Assembly (NCBI GenBank): GCA_020186115.1
Contig: WSYJ01000036.1
Coordinates: forward strand, 1 to 64,000
DNA from: Histomonas meleagridis
Lineage: Eukaryota > Parabasalia > Tritrichomonadida > Dientamoebidae
Direction: 5' to 3'
Length of the DNA: 64,000 nucleotides
The notes under the pieces were generated by a model. That model did not search any database. It was not told the DNA's origin and saw only the letters and a list, made by a program, of their open reading frames with translations. The position numbers were made by a program, and so were the translations under genes. Below, in pieces: positions 8,940-19,726 of the stretch; position 1 is the stretch's first letter, and each line of letters starts with the position of its first letter.

Positions 8940-9615
8940 TATAAGTTAAACTATTAAATCCAAGAATTATCGAGAAACAACGGATTTCATAAAAAGATGA
9001 TTTTTATTATTTTTTTTCTTTGGCTCCTATACAAAATTTTTATCCAAACAATAAACACATTACAAGAAAAGTAAATGACAAATTATATCAAAGAAAAAAA
9101 TGGAAATTTAGAGATATTATGGTAAAAATGCATTTTTTTACAGAAAGCAAAAGAAAGATATTTCATATTTTAAACAAGCACAATATGTTTATCTTGAGTA
9201 GTACATTGAATTTTTGAATTATTTATAATGTTTCATATATATTTAAACCGCTGGCAAATGAATAGAATTAGACAAAATTAGATTAAGATATAATGATTTT
9301 TTAAAATTTTCTTTTCCTTTTGAATTTTGTCACTTTCCATTTAATTGTGCGCGATGTAATACTTTTTCAAAGCAAAACGATCATTTGTAAATGATCCCCT
9401 TGATAACCACATGCAAAGGAAATGTTATCATCATTTACATTCATGTAGTTGCTATATATATATTGGGATTTCTTATTGGGAATATTGATCACCCGCTTCC
9501 GAATCTACCAATTTTCGCTTGTACAATATGCTATCGAATTTTTTTTAAAAAGTATTGTGTCTGAACGACCGTTTAATCTTGTGGATTTTAACGTTTTCTT
9601 TAGGATAATTTCGAG
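8940..9615. other. AT-rich intergenic stretch
   Basis: I see no convincing gene. A short frame at 9020-9217 starts at TTG and has no recognisable motif. Close to the downstream DOCK gene lie GACCGTTTAATC (~9568) and AACGTTTTC (~9590), which resemble upstream boxes seen at other genes here. Confidence 0.5.
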
Positions 9616-12600
9616 ATGCAACCTTCCACACTTCATTCTCAGCTTGAATCTTGGGCACATTCAAACAACGATTTGTTTGCTCGCCATGGTCTTACTGAGT
9701 CCAAAATCTCTGTTTCTAAAGGGCCAGCTCTTTGGAAATCATCTGGAATTAATTATCCAAGTAATTTTGATCATCCCGGGATTACCTTTTTTGAAGCACC
9801 ATCTGTTGTCGTGAACAGAAATTATTCATATCCAAATCCATCAAATTTATCAGATTGTTCACCTCAATATAATTTATTCACATATGATTCTAGTAAACTA
9901 CCTGAAGATGCTCCAGAAGATTTAGATGAAATTGTTAAAAGGTCACCTCCTTTAGTTTCAGTTTTTACAAAAAATCAATTTCCTCCACCACTTCAAGATC
10001 AAAGAACAGATGTAGGAATTTTAAAACCAGGACAAATTCTATATTATACTCTTACCTTTGACACACTTTCTTCAACATCACCAATTATTGAACCCATTGT
10101 TATTAATGTTTTTTTATGGGATCTTGACAAGCATAAAAAACTTTCGGCTATTTGGCGTTTTCTTCCTAGCGCTGATAATTGTGAAAAAAGCTTAATGGAA
10201 TTAATTCAACCGACAATTATTAATGGCCCTACATCTATGTCAATACCACATACACAATCGCACAAACGCATTGCTATAATTGTATCTCTTGATAGGCTTT
10301 TATTAAAATCAGCCGGTTCATCACTTACTAAATATTATGAGAAAAGTGGGAGCTCAGCAAGAAACGCTGCGTTAAATGATCTTCATCAATGTAATCAAAA
10401 ATGGACATTAATCACATTTGCATGGGCATGGAGACCATATACTGTTTTGCCAACTTGTGATTCAACTCCATTCAAATTCACCAACTTTTTCAGCACACAA
10501 ACGGTCTCCGACTTTTTCTTAACAACCGCCCTTTCAAATTCAGTTCATTCAAAAGATAAACCGATACCGTTTGAAGTTCAGTTTAAAATCAGCAAAGAGA
10601 ATCCACAAATCCCTAAACTTCAACATCGATTTAGCTTTCCAGTATCTCCATTATTAACTTTTGTAAATGAATTAGTTATCCAACCAATTCAAGCAAGATT
10701 CAAATTTCCACGACATATTCATGGGCGAAATATTGTAGCAGAAATTCAAATTGTTAGTGATGGGAAACCTATAAAATGCTTTGAAGGAAGTGACATATTT
10801 ATTACTCATTGTCAATATCATGAAGAAACGCCATATTTTAGTGAGGACATTATTGCACAATTACCATTAACTTTAACGACAAACACAAAATTATTCATAA
10901 AGTTTTATCATGCGTCAGTTAAACCTAAAGCCAAAACTAACAAAATTTCGTGTGGCACATCGATATATAATTTATTTAAAGAAGATGGCTCATTTATTAA
11001 TAATGGAATTCATAATTCAGGAATTTCATATTTAAATGATAATGAAATTGTTACTGCGTTAGAGAACAATTTTTTCTCATTTAATATTATCTTAAATAGT
11101 AATATTTATTCAAGTGATTTACAAATCACGAACATATTTAAGAACAAATTAACGCAATTAAAGCCAACGGAATATAATTTGTTAATACCACATTTATATT
11201 CAGTACTTGATAAAATGATCACTAATATTAACAATAATGATAATAATGGATTTAATGGATTAATCCAAATATTATCAGTGTTTCAACGTGATCGAAATCA
11301 TCAAGAATCACAATACTTAATATTTTATTTAAAGTTTTGCGCATTACGACATGAAGAAGAGAAAACTTTTCATCAACGATTTATACCAATGTGGAAAAAC
11401 TATTTAAAGAATAATGAATTCTCACAGAAACGTCCCGACTTTATTAATTGTTGGTTTCTATTAGAGTTAATCACGAAATCGATATTAATCTCAAAAGAAA
11501 GTGTTGACTCGAAAACATTATTATCTATTTCATCACAATTATCAAGTTATTTACCATTATTTAGAGATAGTCGACAAACTATTGGGACCACATTAAACAA
11601 ATATTTGTTCTATTTTTATAAGGACTTATTTGATGTTTTAGATCATGAATTAATATGTAAAATGATACAAAATCATTTAGCGAATTTAAACCTAAAAAAT
11701 AATTCGAATTTGTTCGATCGAGAATGTTTTCGAGATATATTTCAAACATTTATTTCTCCAAAAATATTTTTATATTTAATAGCACCAATTAATTATATAA
11801 AGAATTCATCATTATTTATAAACATATTTTTACCACATATCGAATCAGCTATGAATATATATGAACATACAAATGAATTATTTCGAAATATATTTAATTT
11901 ATTATTACAATTTAATTATAATGAACATGTAATTATTGCTCCTTTATTAATACCATTATTAGAATTAATTGGAAAAAATGAAATAATTTTTAGAAAATGT
12001 CCTTCGAAATCTTATTTAATATATATATTTGTAGTAGCACATTATATATTTTATTATTCGAAAAGTAAACTTAAAAAGAAAAAATTAATAAAATCTGCAT
12101 TAATATTATTAAAATATTCTACAAAATTAACTCAAAAAGAATTAAAAGAAATACAATTAACAACAAATAAAATGTCATCAACAGAAAATATAACAAAAGC
12201 AATGTTAAATAATTTAAATGGTGATCAAACATTTGTTTTACATGCAGAACATCAAACTCGAACAAGAAGATTCGCTTCATTAAAAATGGCAAATCGGAAT
12301 AATTTATTTAGTACTAATAATTTAATCGAAGAGAATAAAACAGATTATATAAAAATATTCGATTCATTATCATTTATTATTCAAGCATTAATATTAAAGT
12401 TATCAAATGTTTCATTAAACTCAAAAACTTTTAACAAAATATTAATAGTTTTCTCAGATATTAATATTCCTCCATTACTAATAAAACAATTCCAAAAAAC
12501 TTTAGTAAATTTTGCCGAAAATTTAACGCAAATTGTATTTAATGATGAAAACTCGAATTTAAAACATATAATTAATAAATTAATTAAATTCTCATCAAAA

Positions 12601-14148
12601 TCAAATTTCGAAGTTATTAATAAATTTTCACAAATCGAAAAAGTCAAATTTGGGACAAACAATCGAATTAATTCATTAATTTCTCGTTCATTATATAAAA
12701 TTAACTCAATAACAAAAAACATTTTAAACAATTCTAAAACTTCAATATATCATAAATTAATAAAAAAGTTATATAAAATCGAAAATCAATTAAATGTATT
12801 AAACAAAGAAACAAATTTCGATATATATTCCAATTTGTTATATGAAAAAGCTGAACTTTTAAAGGATTCTCCTGATGCACGTCTCGAAATATTATTAGAA
12901 CTAACTAAATATCAAATAGAGAATCAATATTATCATGAAGCAATCATTGCACAAATTACATCGATTGCGTTAATATGTGAATATTTAACAAAGTTAAAAC
13001 GAATTCCAGACTTTTTTAACATGAAAAATCCGGCGAAAAAGTTTTGTATTATAAATTCATCAATTTCATCGGAAATTTGTCCGAAAGAAATAGTGAATGA
13101 TATCCCTAAGTTAAAAGGGTTTTGTACTTCCAAATATTTTAATGAATATGGAATTATATATTTGTTTAATGAAGCCATAAATAATTGTAAAAGTTCGAAT
13201 TTGTTCGAATTATCTTCAATGATACAAAACATTTTAAATATAATCGTGAAGAAAAGACATTTATGGTTATTATTAAAGGATAATTATGTTAATGGTTCAT
13301 TATCTTATCAAATTATCTCGGATTTAAATGTTTCCAATGATAGGAATTTCGGTAATTATTATCGAATACAATTTTTCGATGGAATTAAACGAAAGAATTT
13401 CATTTATCGTGAAATAAATTTAATGAATTTATGGGAAATATCAAAAAAAATTAAAAATAGTTTTATGGAATATTTCGAAAATGAAAAAGATGTCATTGTA
13501 TTAAATGATGGTGAAGAATTGGACTTAAATAAAACAGAAAAGGATAAATTTTACGTTCATATTAAATCAATACAACAATATTTTACGTCAAAAGACATCA
13601 AAAAACGGATGACGGTTTTCGATCAAAATAACAATATTTCAATGTTTTACTTTGATGTGCCGTTTTCAAAGGGGTCTCAAAATTCAATAGAAAGTTTCTA
13701 TATGAAACGTACAATTTTCATATCACCTCACCCAATGCCTTATATAATTAAACGGGTAGAAATACCAGAAGAAAATATAGTGAAAGAAATGTTTACCCCT
13801 ATCGAGTATTGGACTCAAAACATTAAGAAACAAGTGGATTCAATAGAAGAAGATATAATTAGAAATGACCCAATCGGTTTGCAACCAAAACTTCAAGGTT
13901 CTTTGGTAGTCCAAGTAAACGAAGGACCAAAAAAGATTGCAGAGGTGTTCTTAAGTGAAGGAGAAGATAACAAAGAGAAACAAAAGTTACGAAAAGTCTT
14001 TAGAAAATTTTTGGAAACAAACGCAAAGGCTGTGAAGCTACACGCGCAGTTTGTGGCAACGCATCCAGTATACGCTGTGCTGCAAGAAGAAGTGGAATCG
14101 GGCTTGAATACTTTAACATCAACGCTGCAGCCGTATTTAAATGAATGA
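9616..14148 (+). CDS. DOCK-family guanine nucleotide exchange factor
   Basis: DOCK proteins activate Rho/Rac/Cdc42-type GTPases and so control the actin cytoskeleton. The 1510-residue product has the family order: a long N-terminal region, a C2-like DHR-1 domain (~350-470, with FPRHIHGRNIVAEIQIVSDGK), a helical middle, and a C-terminal DHR-2 exchange domain (~1070-1500). DHR-2 landmarks are YYRIQFFDG, FIYREINLMNLWEIS, KRTIFISPHPMPYI, the TPIE segment and the loop QVNEGPKKIAEVFLS, which corresponds to the nucleotide-sensor region. No SH3 domain is seen, so it resembles the DOCK-C/D (Zizimin-like) architecture more than DOCK180. Base composition shifts: the middle is very AT-rich, while the last ~150 bp are GC-richer. 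An adjacent dead Rho gene near 45 kb shows that candidate substrates exist. Confidence 0.9.
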   Translation: MQPSTLHSQLESWAHSNNDLFARHGLTESKISVSKGPALWKSSGINYPSNFDHPGITFFEAPSVVVNRNYSYPNPSNLSDCSPQYNLFTYDSSKLPEDAPEDLDEIVKRSPPLVSVFTKNQFPPPLQDQRTDVGILKPGQILYYTLTFDTLSSTSPIIEPIVINVFLWDLDKHKKLSAIWRFLPSADNCEKSLMELIQPTIINGPTSMSIPHTQSHKRIAIIVSLDRLLLKSAGSSLTKYYEKSGSSARNAALNDLHQCNQKWTLITFAWAWRPYTVLPTCDSTPFKFTNFFSTQTVSDFFLTTALSNSVHSKDKPIPFEVQFKISKENPQIPKLQHRFSFPVSPLLTFVNELVIQPIQARFKFPRHIHGRNIVAEIQIVSDGKPIKCFEGSDIFITHCQYHEETPYFSEDIIAQLPLTLTTNTKLFIKFYHASVKPKAKTNKISCGTSIYNLFKEDGSFINNGIHNSGISYLNDNEIVTALENNFFSFNIILNSNIYSSDLQITNIFKNKLTQLKPTEYNLLIPHLYSVLDKMITNINNNDNNGFNGLIQILSVFQRDRNHQESQYLIFYLKFCALRHEEEKTFHQRFIPMWKNYLKNNEFSQKRPDFINCWFLLELITKSILISKESVDSKTLLSISSQLSSYLPLFRDSRQTIGTTLNKYLFYFYKDLFDVLDHELICKMIQNHLANLNLKNNSNLFDRECFRDIFQTFISPKIFLYLIAPINYIKNSSLFINIFLPHIESAMNIYEHTNELFRNIFNLLLQFNYNEHVIIAPLLIPLLELIGKNEIIFRKCPSKSYLIYIFVVAHYIFYYSKSKLKKKKLIKSALILLKYSTKLTQKELKEIQLTTNKMSSTENITKAMLNNLNGDQTFVLHAEHQTRTRRFASLKMANRNNLFSTNNLIEENKTDYIKIFDSLSFIIQALILKLSNVSLNSKTFNKILIVFSDINIPPLLIKQFQKTLVNFAENLTQIVFNDENSNLKHIINKLIKFSSKSNFEVINKFSQIEKVKFGTNNRINSLISRSLYKINSITKNILNNSKTSIYHKLIKKLYKIENQLNVLNKETNFDIYSNLLYEKAELLKDSPDARLEILLELTKYQIENQYYHEAIIAQITSIALICEYLTKLKRIPDFFNMKNPAKKFCIINSSISSEICPKEIVNDIPKLKGFCTSKYFNEYGIIYLFNEAINNCKSSNLFELSSMIQNILNIIVKKRHLWLLLKDNYVNGSLSYQIISDLNVSNDRNFGNYYRIQFFDGIKRKNFIYREINLMNLWEISKKIKNSFMEYFENEKDVIVLNDGEELDLNKTEKDKFYVHIKSIQQYFTSKDIKKRMTVFDQNNNISMFYFDVPFSKGSQNSIESFYMKRTIFISPHPMPYIIKRVEIPEENIVKEMFTPIEYWTQNIKKQVDSIEEDIIRNDPIGLQPKLQGSLVVQVNEGPKKIAEVFLSEGEDNKEKQKLRKVFRKFLETNAKAVKLHAQFVATHPVYAVLQEEVESGLNTLTSTLQPYLNE

Positions 14149-14480
14149 ATTGTATTTGTAAATAGAAATTATAAATTTTGTTTTTAATATTTCTTTCAAT
14201 TCATTGTATTTTGTAAATATTATATTGATTTGAATGTTCTAAAAATTATTAAATTTTTGGAGGAAACGAAGCTCTTTAATAAATCAACACACAAAATAGC
14301 TCAAAAAATTATTTTTTTTTTTATACAAAAATTGGATTTCTTCATCATTTAGTGAGTTAACGGTGGTCTTGAAATTGAATTGAAAATGATCGACATAACA
14401 ACAAATTTTGCCTATTTGTCACTTTTCATAACCGTCGATGATTGAATTAAAAATTGAGTGGCTATTATATCATATTTTAA
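14149..14480. other. Spacer with the cullin promoter
   Basis: There is no gene. TCATATTTTAA just before the ATG is an Inr candidate (14470-14475). TTAACGG (~14357) and AACCGTCGAT (~14431) resemble boxes seen upstream of other genes. Confidence 0.4.
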
Positions 14481-16712
14481 ATGCCACGCCCAAGGATTCA
14501 GAAGAGGAAATTGGCTGATGACCCATGGAACATCGTATCCAAAGGTATCCAAGATACGCTTAGTCGAAAGCAATCTGGTTTGAGTATGAGTTATCTTCAT
14601 ATGGCAGTTCATTCCCTCATTTCAAACGGTGATTTCCGCAAACTTGAAGATGGCCTATCAGATCTTATCACTGCACACTTCAAAACTTATAAGGATGAAC
14701 TTTCCCAACTTGCAGGAAATCCACTTATCGTCCGTTTCAGTAACATTTTCAGTGATTTTGAGAACTACTGCCTTATTCTCCCGAAGTTCTGTATGCTTTT
14801 GGATCGTCATTATGAATCAACTATTCCACAACGTACATTAACTCTTATCCGTGAGAAGTTCCTCCAAGGTGTCCTCAGTGATAAGAACCTTATCAAGATG
14901 ACGATTGATGGCATTATCAAAGACATTACGACACTTCGAAGGAAGGAAGAAATTGATTTATCATATGCCAAGAATCTTGTCAAAATGTTCTACAACTTCA
15001 AGAACGAAGCCAACATCAAAATCTTTGAGAGTTTCTTTGATAAATTTGTCGAAGAAACCAAAAAATTTTATGATGATTTCTATGTCAACAAGTTTGGCAG
15101 TAATTCCTTCTCCAATTATCTCAAAATCATTGAAGATCAAATCAACCATGAACAAAATCTTCTTCAAGAATTCTTAAATGCCGAAGATGCCCAAAAGATA
15201 TTATTCATCTGTTTCAATGTCTTAGTTATCTCACGTGAATCCAACTTCCTTGAAGGCAGAGAACCACTTATTGCCAGTGCATTAGTTGAACAAGATTGCC
15301 GTCCTCTTAAGTGGCTTGTTGAAACATATCAACGCTTCTCAATTGACATTGAAAACCTTTACAACTCATGCGCCACATTCATTCAGAACGAAATGCTTAA
15401 GCTTATACCAAACTTCGAACCACCAGCTGCAGGTTCTAAAGCTAAGAAGCAAGATATCCCAACGTCAATCTCGCAGCTTATGGAAGTTACCATGAAACAT
15501 GTTGTACCATATAACACAGTCTTCACCACCATTGCTAATGCACCAGTTGTCAAGAAAGCAGCAGCCACACTTAAAGAAGCCATTACCAAAGCATGGAACA
15601 ATGACAAATTTGATATTAAGCAAAACTTCAATGTATATATTGACTCTATTATTCGTAGTGAATATAAGAGTATTCCAATTGAGAAGTTTGCAAATCTTGT
15701 TGCATACTTCTGTGATATTACAACAGAGAAGAAACCATTTGAAGTTATTTATGAAGCAATGTTCATGCGTCGTTTGATTAAGATCAAGAAGAAGCTTCCA
15801 GATTTAGAATTACCAGTCATTAGTGCAATCCGTAATAAGGTATCACATAAATTCTTAGAAAGATATGACCAATATATTAAACAACTTAATGATTCATTCA
15901 CATTCGAAGAAGACTTTAAGACATATAAATCACAAAACAAACAAATGACATCCGAATTACAAATCTCACCATTAGTCTTTAATGGTCAAAGCTTCCCATT
16001 ACCGAAAGATGAAGAAAAGAATATGCCGACAACTATCTCGGAAGCGAATCGTGAGTTTGTACAATATTATAAGACTAAGCATCCAACACATAACTTATTA
16101 TTACTTTCCACTGCTACGACAGTTGAATTTAAGTTACAAATTCCTAAAAACGCTAAGTCAGCAATCCCAAGAACTTATCAAATCGTTTGCGATGTACCAA
16201 CAAGTTATATATTATCTACAACAGCAGAGAAGAAAGATGGCATGAAGTTCTCTGAAATGTGCGATTTATTAGGTAATAGAAACATGGCAGGTAAAATAGT
16301 ATTGAACTTAAGCTCTGCAACAAATAAAATATTGGATAGATATGAATCAGCAGACCCAAAGAAGTTGGATGACAATGATAAGTTTAGATTAAATAGAAAC
16401 TTCTTCTCACAAAACCAAAGAATTAACATCAAGCCTGCGTTGTCCGAAAGTAAACTCGATAAGAAGGAAACACACACAACTATCATGTACGAAACAACTG
16501 ACGCTATTAAGGCTTCCATTTGTAGAATATTGAAGAGAGAAATAACTATGAACTTAAGCGACTTGGAGAACACAGTCATCTTGGACTTGAGAGAATTCTT
16601 CATAACAACGCCGGAAAAGGTAAGGCTGATGGCGCAGGAATTGGAGACAACAAACGGTTACGTAGAGCAGTACACTGAGGGTGGCGTCAAGAAGATCAAG
16701 TACATTAGGTAA
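14481..16712 (+). CDS. Cullin, scaffold of an E3 ubiquitin ligase
   Basis: Cullins hold a substrate receptor at the N-terminus and the RING protein Rbx1 at the C-terminus. This 743-residue protein has the usual length, N-terminal cullin helices (from ~15), a cullin-homology region (~480-640) and a C-terminal winged-helix neddylation domain (~674-743). The Nedd8 acceptor is probably Lys685 in SICRILKRE, matching the conserved IVRIMK site, and the end KKIKYIR replaces the usual YxYLA. The N-terminus (KRKLADDPWNIVSKGI) resembles Cul3-type cullins, but I would not fix the subclass. The gene is uninterrupted. Its stop lies only 34 bp before a 37-bp tandem repeat array. Confidence 0.9.
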   Translation: MPRPRIQKRKLADDPWNIVSKGIQDTLSRKQSGLSMSYLHMAVHSLISNGDFRKLEDGLSDLITAHFKTYKDELSQLAGNPLIVRFSNIFSDFENYCLILPKFCMLLDRHYESTIPQRTLTLIREKFLQGVLSDKNLIKMTIDGIIKDITTLRRKEEIDLSYAKNLVKMFYNFKNEANIKIFESFFDKFVEETKKFYDDFYVNKFGSNSFSNYLKIIEDQINHEQNLLQEFLNAEDAQKILFICFNVLVISRESNFLEGREPLIASALVEQDCRPLKWLVETYQRFSIDIENLYNSCATFIQNEMLKLIPNFEPPAAGSKAKKQDIPTSISQLMEVTMKHVVPYNTVFTTIANAPVVKKAAATLKEAITKAWNNDKFDIKQNFNVYIDSIIRSEYKSIPIEKFANLVAYFCDITTEKKPFEVIYEAMFMRRLIKIKKKLPDLELPVISAIRNKVSHKFLERYDQYIKQLNDSFTFEEDFKTYKSQNKQMTSELQISPLVFNGQSFPLPKDEEKNMPTTISEANREFVQYYKTKHPTHNLLLLSTATTVEFKLQIPKNAKSAIPRTYQIVCDVPTSYILSTTAEKKDGMKFSEMCDLLGNRNMAGKIVLNLSSATNKILDRYESADPKKLDDNDKFRLNRNFFSQNQRINIKPALSESKLDKKETHTTIMYETTDAIKASICRILKREITMNLSDLENTVILDLREFFITTPEKVRLMAQELETTNGYVEQYTEGGVKKIKYIR

Positions 16713-16745
16713 GTAAACCACTTAAATAGCATTACTTTACATATT

Positions 16746-17514
16746 TTGACTTAAGCAGAGAATGTTCAAACTGTTGAACTATTTGACTTAAGCAGAGAAT
16801 GTTCAAACTGTTGAACTATTTGACTTAAGCAGAGAATGTTCGAACTGTTGAACTATTTGACTTAAGCAGAGAATGTTCAAACTGTTGAACTATTTGACTT
16901 AAGCAGAGAATGTTCGAACTGTTGAACTATTTGACTTAAGCAGAGAATGTTCAAACTGTTGAACTATTTGACTTAAGCAGAGAATGTTCAAACTGTTGAA
17001 CTATTTGACTTAAGCAGAGAATGTTCAAACTGTTGAATTATTTGACTTAAGCAGAGAATGTTCGAACTGTTGAACTATTTGACTTAAGCAGAGAATGTTC
17101 AAACTGTTGAACTATTTGACTTAAGCAGAGAATGTTCGAACTGTTGAACTATTTGACTTAAGCAGAGAATGTTCAAACTGTTGAACTATTTGACTTAAGC
17201 AGAGAATGTTCAAACTGTTGAACTATTTGACTTAAGCAGAGAATGTTCAAACTGTTGAACTATTTGACTTAAGCAGAGAATGTTCAAACTGTTGAACTAT
17301 TTGACTTAAGCAGAGAATGTTCAAACTGTTGAATTATTTGACTTAAGCAGAGAATGTTCGAACTGTTGAACTATTTGACTTAAGCAGAGAATGTTCAAAC
17401 TGTTGAACTATTTGACTTAAGCAGAGAATGTTCAAACTGTTGAACTATTTGACTTAAGCAGAGAATGTTCGAACTGTTGAACTATTTGACTTAAGCAGAG
17501 AATGTTCGAACTGT
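16746..17514. repeat. 37-bp tandem array, about 20.8 copies
   Basis: Units begin TTGACTTAAGCAGAGAATG and continue into GTTCAAACTGTTGAAC followed by TAT. The first starts at 16746 and the last, truncated, at 17486, always 37 bp apart. Each unit holds a 6-bp inverted repeat (GTTCAA-ACTG-TTGAAC). Copies differ almost only at one base (TTCAAAC or TTCGAAC) and by GAACTAT/GAATTAT in copies 8 and 16, so an 8-unit higher-order duplication is likely. There are no spacers, so it is a minisatellite and not a CRISPR array. It fills most of the ~1.06-kb gap between the cullin and Sec12 genes. Confidence 0.97.
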
Positions 17515-17772
17515 AAATCTTTTGCTGAATATTTCACAATTTGATCATTTTGTGATAAGTCATTTATATAAAAAATACGCAAATATATTGTGCAAAAAAG
17601 TTTATTGATGTTATTGATGTGTGCTTTACCTTATAGTTGCGGAATGAGAGTTCCATCACTATTTGGTTGGATGAAGGTGATGTGTGTTATGTGAGTAAAG
17701 TAATCAAAAATGTGCAATTTGTGAAGTGACAATAAAGAAATTCAATTGACGTCTGCCAAAAGTGACAATTGA

Positions 17773-18768
17773 ATGTTGGAAATTGATTTCCCAATTCATG
17801 CAATGTGTAAAGGATTCGAGGACAATACATTCCTCGTATGCGGTGGTGGAGGAATAAGTTTTAAAAGTGGAATTCCAAATGGTATTAATATTATTGAAAT
17901 CGGAGAAAACGGAAATTTAAATGTAAAAGAAAAAATTAGATTAGAAAACGTTGTAACAGGAGCAGCAATGTATGAAGGTGATGAAAAAAAGATAATAGCA
18001 TTAGCTGTTGGTCCAAAAATTAAAATATATTCAAAGTCATTTGAAAAGGAAGAAGCTTCATATGATACCAAAATGGAAAAGAACCTATTCAGAACGCTTT
18101 GTTTTTCTCCAGATGGAAAACTTGTTCTTGCTGTTGATGCAGATGGGAAATTAAGTTTACTATCAATGCCAGATTTGAAAGAAATAGATACGGACTCATC
18201 CAAAGAATATTCAAGAGCTACGTTTTATAAAACACAGGATTCATTATATATTGCAGTAGCTGCAAATTCTCGAATTTATTTACTCGAGCCTAAAAAAGGA
18301 TTATCTGTTGTTTCTGAATCACAAGAAATTGATCAAAGCCCAAGGTCCATTGTCTCCTGTGAAAATAGATTGATTTATTTTGCACTTAATCAAAAAAATC
18401 GTCAATCAACAGTTTTCGAATTTGAGTATTCTGAAGGCCTCAAACTTATTCGCTCATTTCAACCAATCAGTGGAATCATTAATTCTATTGGAATTGATGA
18501 TAAAACTTTAGCAATAGCGACAAGTAAAGGAGATATCTTAACATTGAATCTTCCAACATTAAAACGGAAGAAGCTCTCTAAAGGTGTTCATGGTGAACCT
18601 GTTACATCATGTCTTGTTTTTCCTGATTATATAATTACATCAAGAATTGATCAGAAAATTATAGCCACCAAAAACACTAATGAGCCTATTTCCCTTGTAT
18701 TCATCATGGCAGTTCTTGTATTAATTTTGTCCGTTCTTGTTTTCCTCGGGAAAAAGAACAGTCAATAA
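17773..18768 (+). CDS. SEC12: Sec12/PREB-like guanine nucleotide exchange factor for Sar1
   Basis: Sec12 is an ER membrane protein that loads Sar1 with GTP to start COPII coat assembly. The 331-residue product has a seven-bladed WD40-like propeller and a single C-terminal membrane anchor (ISLVFIMAVLVLILSVLVFLG, ~304-325) followed by a short KKNSQ end. The N-terminal motif LVCGGGGISFKSGIPNGI matches the glycine-rich 'K loop' region of Sec12/PREB, which contacts Sar1. The C-terminal tail after the anchor is only a few residues, as in PREB and unlike yeast Sec12 with its large lumenal part. The gene is complete and has no lumenal extension. Confidence 0.85.
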   Translation: MLEIDFPIHAMCKGFEDNTFLVCGGGGISFKSGIPNGINIIEIGENGNLNVKEKIRLENVVTGAAMYEGDEKKIIALAVGPKIKIYSKSFEKEEASYDTKMEKNLFRTLCFSPDGKLVLAVDADGKLSLLSMPDLKEIDTDSSKEYSRATFYKTQDSLYIAVAANSRIYLLEPKKGLSVVSESQEIDQSPRSIVSCENRLIYFALNQKNRQSTVFEFEYSEGLKLIRSFQPISGIINSIGIDDKTLAIATSKGDILTLNLPTLKRKKLSKGVHGEPVTSCLVFPDYIITSRIDQKIIATKNTNEPISLVFIMAVLVLILSVLVFLGKKNSQ

Positions 18769-18864
18769 AACCTATGCAAATTTCAATTTTTCATTGTAAA
18801 ATTTGACGGTTTTTCTCAGAAAAAAAGGCGCCAAAATTGAGTATCTATCGTCTCATGGTCGATT

Positions 18865-18923
18865 AACGTTCTTCAAATTTCAAAGAAAATAAACGGTTCT
18901 TTAAGGGGAAACTTTATTTTTTA
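18865..18923 (+). promoter_or_regulatory. Upstream boxes of the Myb gene
   Basis: AACGTTC (18865-18871) and AAACGGTTC (18891-18899) lie 59 and 32 bp before the ATG. Both resemble Myb-site-like sequences, so autoregulation is conceivable. This is inference only. Confidence 0.35.
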
Positions 18924-19670
18924 ATGAATAGTGATCAAGAGCTTCAACAACAAATAGAAGCCCCAAAAGTTATTGAAGTTCATCAAGAAGAGCCTCATCA
19001 AGCACTTGCACCAACAAGAACAAGAAATAAAATGAGGGCAAAATCAACTAAATGGACTCAAGAAGAAGACGACTTACTACAAATACTTGTGAATCAATCT
19101 GAAGATTGGGGACAAATAGCTACACATTTTCCGAATAAAACAAGTAAGCAGGTATTAGCTCATTGGAAAAAAGTTGCTAATCCTTCAATTGTGCGTGGTT
19201 CTTGGACATTAGAAGAAGATAAAACAATTATGGCTTGGGTTGCAGCTAATGGTCCTACAAAATGGTCTGTTCTTGCTGACCAACTTCCAGGTCGTATTGC
19301 AAAACAATGTCGTGAAAGATGGTGTAATCATTTAGACCCGTCAATTAAGAAAGGGCCTCTGACGCAAGAAGAAGATGAAATTATAATTAAATCAGTACAA
19401 CAATTTGGTAAAAAATGGGCAGAAATTGCAAAGCTTCTTCCAGGTAGAACAGACAATTGTATCAAGAACAGGTGGAACTCGACTCTAAAGAAGAAAACTT
19501 CTGAGTATGTGCATAATTTTGATCAGCCTGTTGTTGAACAAAATCAAGATATGGTTCAAATAGATACTACAAACATAACGAGTATGCCTGTCGAACAAGC
19601 TGCTTCACCAACAAATACAAACCCGGAAGAACAAGTCCAACAAAACGAGACTCAGGTCCAATCGAATTAA
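18924..19670 (+). CDS. Three-repeat Myb DNA-binding transcription factor
   Basis: The 248-residue protein carries three consecutive Myb repeats: R1 at ~42-88 ([10 protein letters not shown]...W...W), R2 at ~90-141 ([31 protein letters not shown]) and R3 at ~142-190 ([32 protein letters not shown]). The regularly spaced Trp residues and recognition helices are intact. The flanks are Gln/Glu-rich and probably disordered activation or interaction segments. Trichomonads have large Myb families that read initiator-proximal elements, and three-repeat forms are less common there than two-repeat ones. The next gene begins 56 bp after the stop, a typical compact arrangement. Confidence 0.93.
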   Translation: MNSDQELQQQIEAPKVIEVHQEEPHQALAPTRTRNKMRAKSTKWTQEEDDLLQILVNQSEDWGQIATHFPNKTSKQVLAHWKKVANPSIVRGSWTLEEDKTIMAWVAANGPTKWSVLADQLPGRIAKQCRERWCNHLDPSIKKGPLTQEEDEIIIKSVQQFGKKWAEIAKLLPGRTDNCIKNRWNSTLKKKTSEYVHNFDQPVVEQNQDMVQIDTTNITSMPVEQAASPTNTNPEEQVQQNETQVQSN

Positions 19671-19726
19671 AAATTATTTCACTTAACACTTTTTGCGGTT
19701 AAAGTAAAACAGTCAATTTTTTTGGG

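Noticed and set aside
9449-9814. 121-residue plus-strand ORF before the DOCK gene
   Set aside because: It overlaps the DOCK start in another frame, begins at a non-ATG-like context and has no motif.
16746-17514. CRISPR array
   Set aside because: The repeats are head-to-tail without unique spacers, the genome is eukaryotic and no cas-like gene is present.
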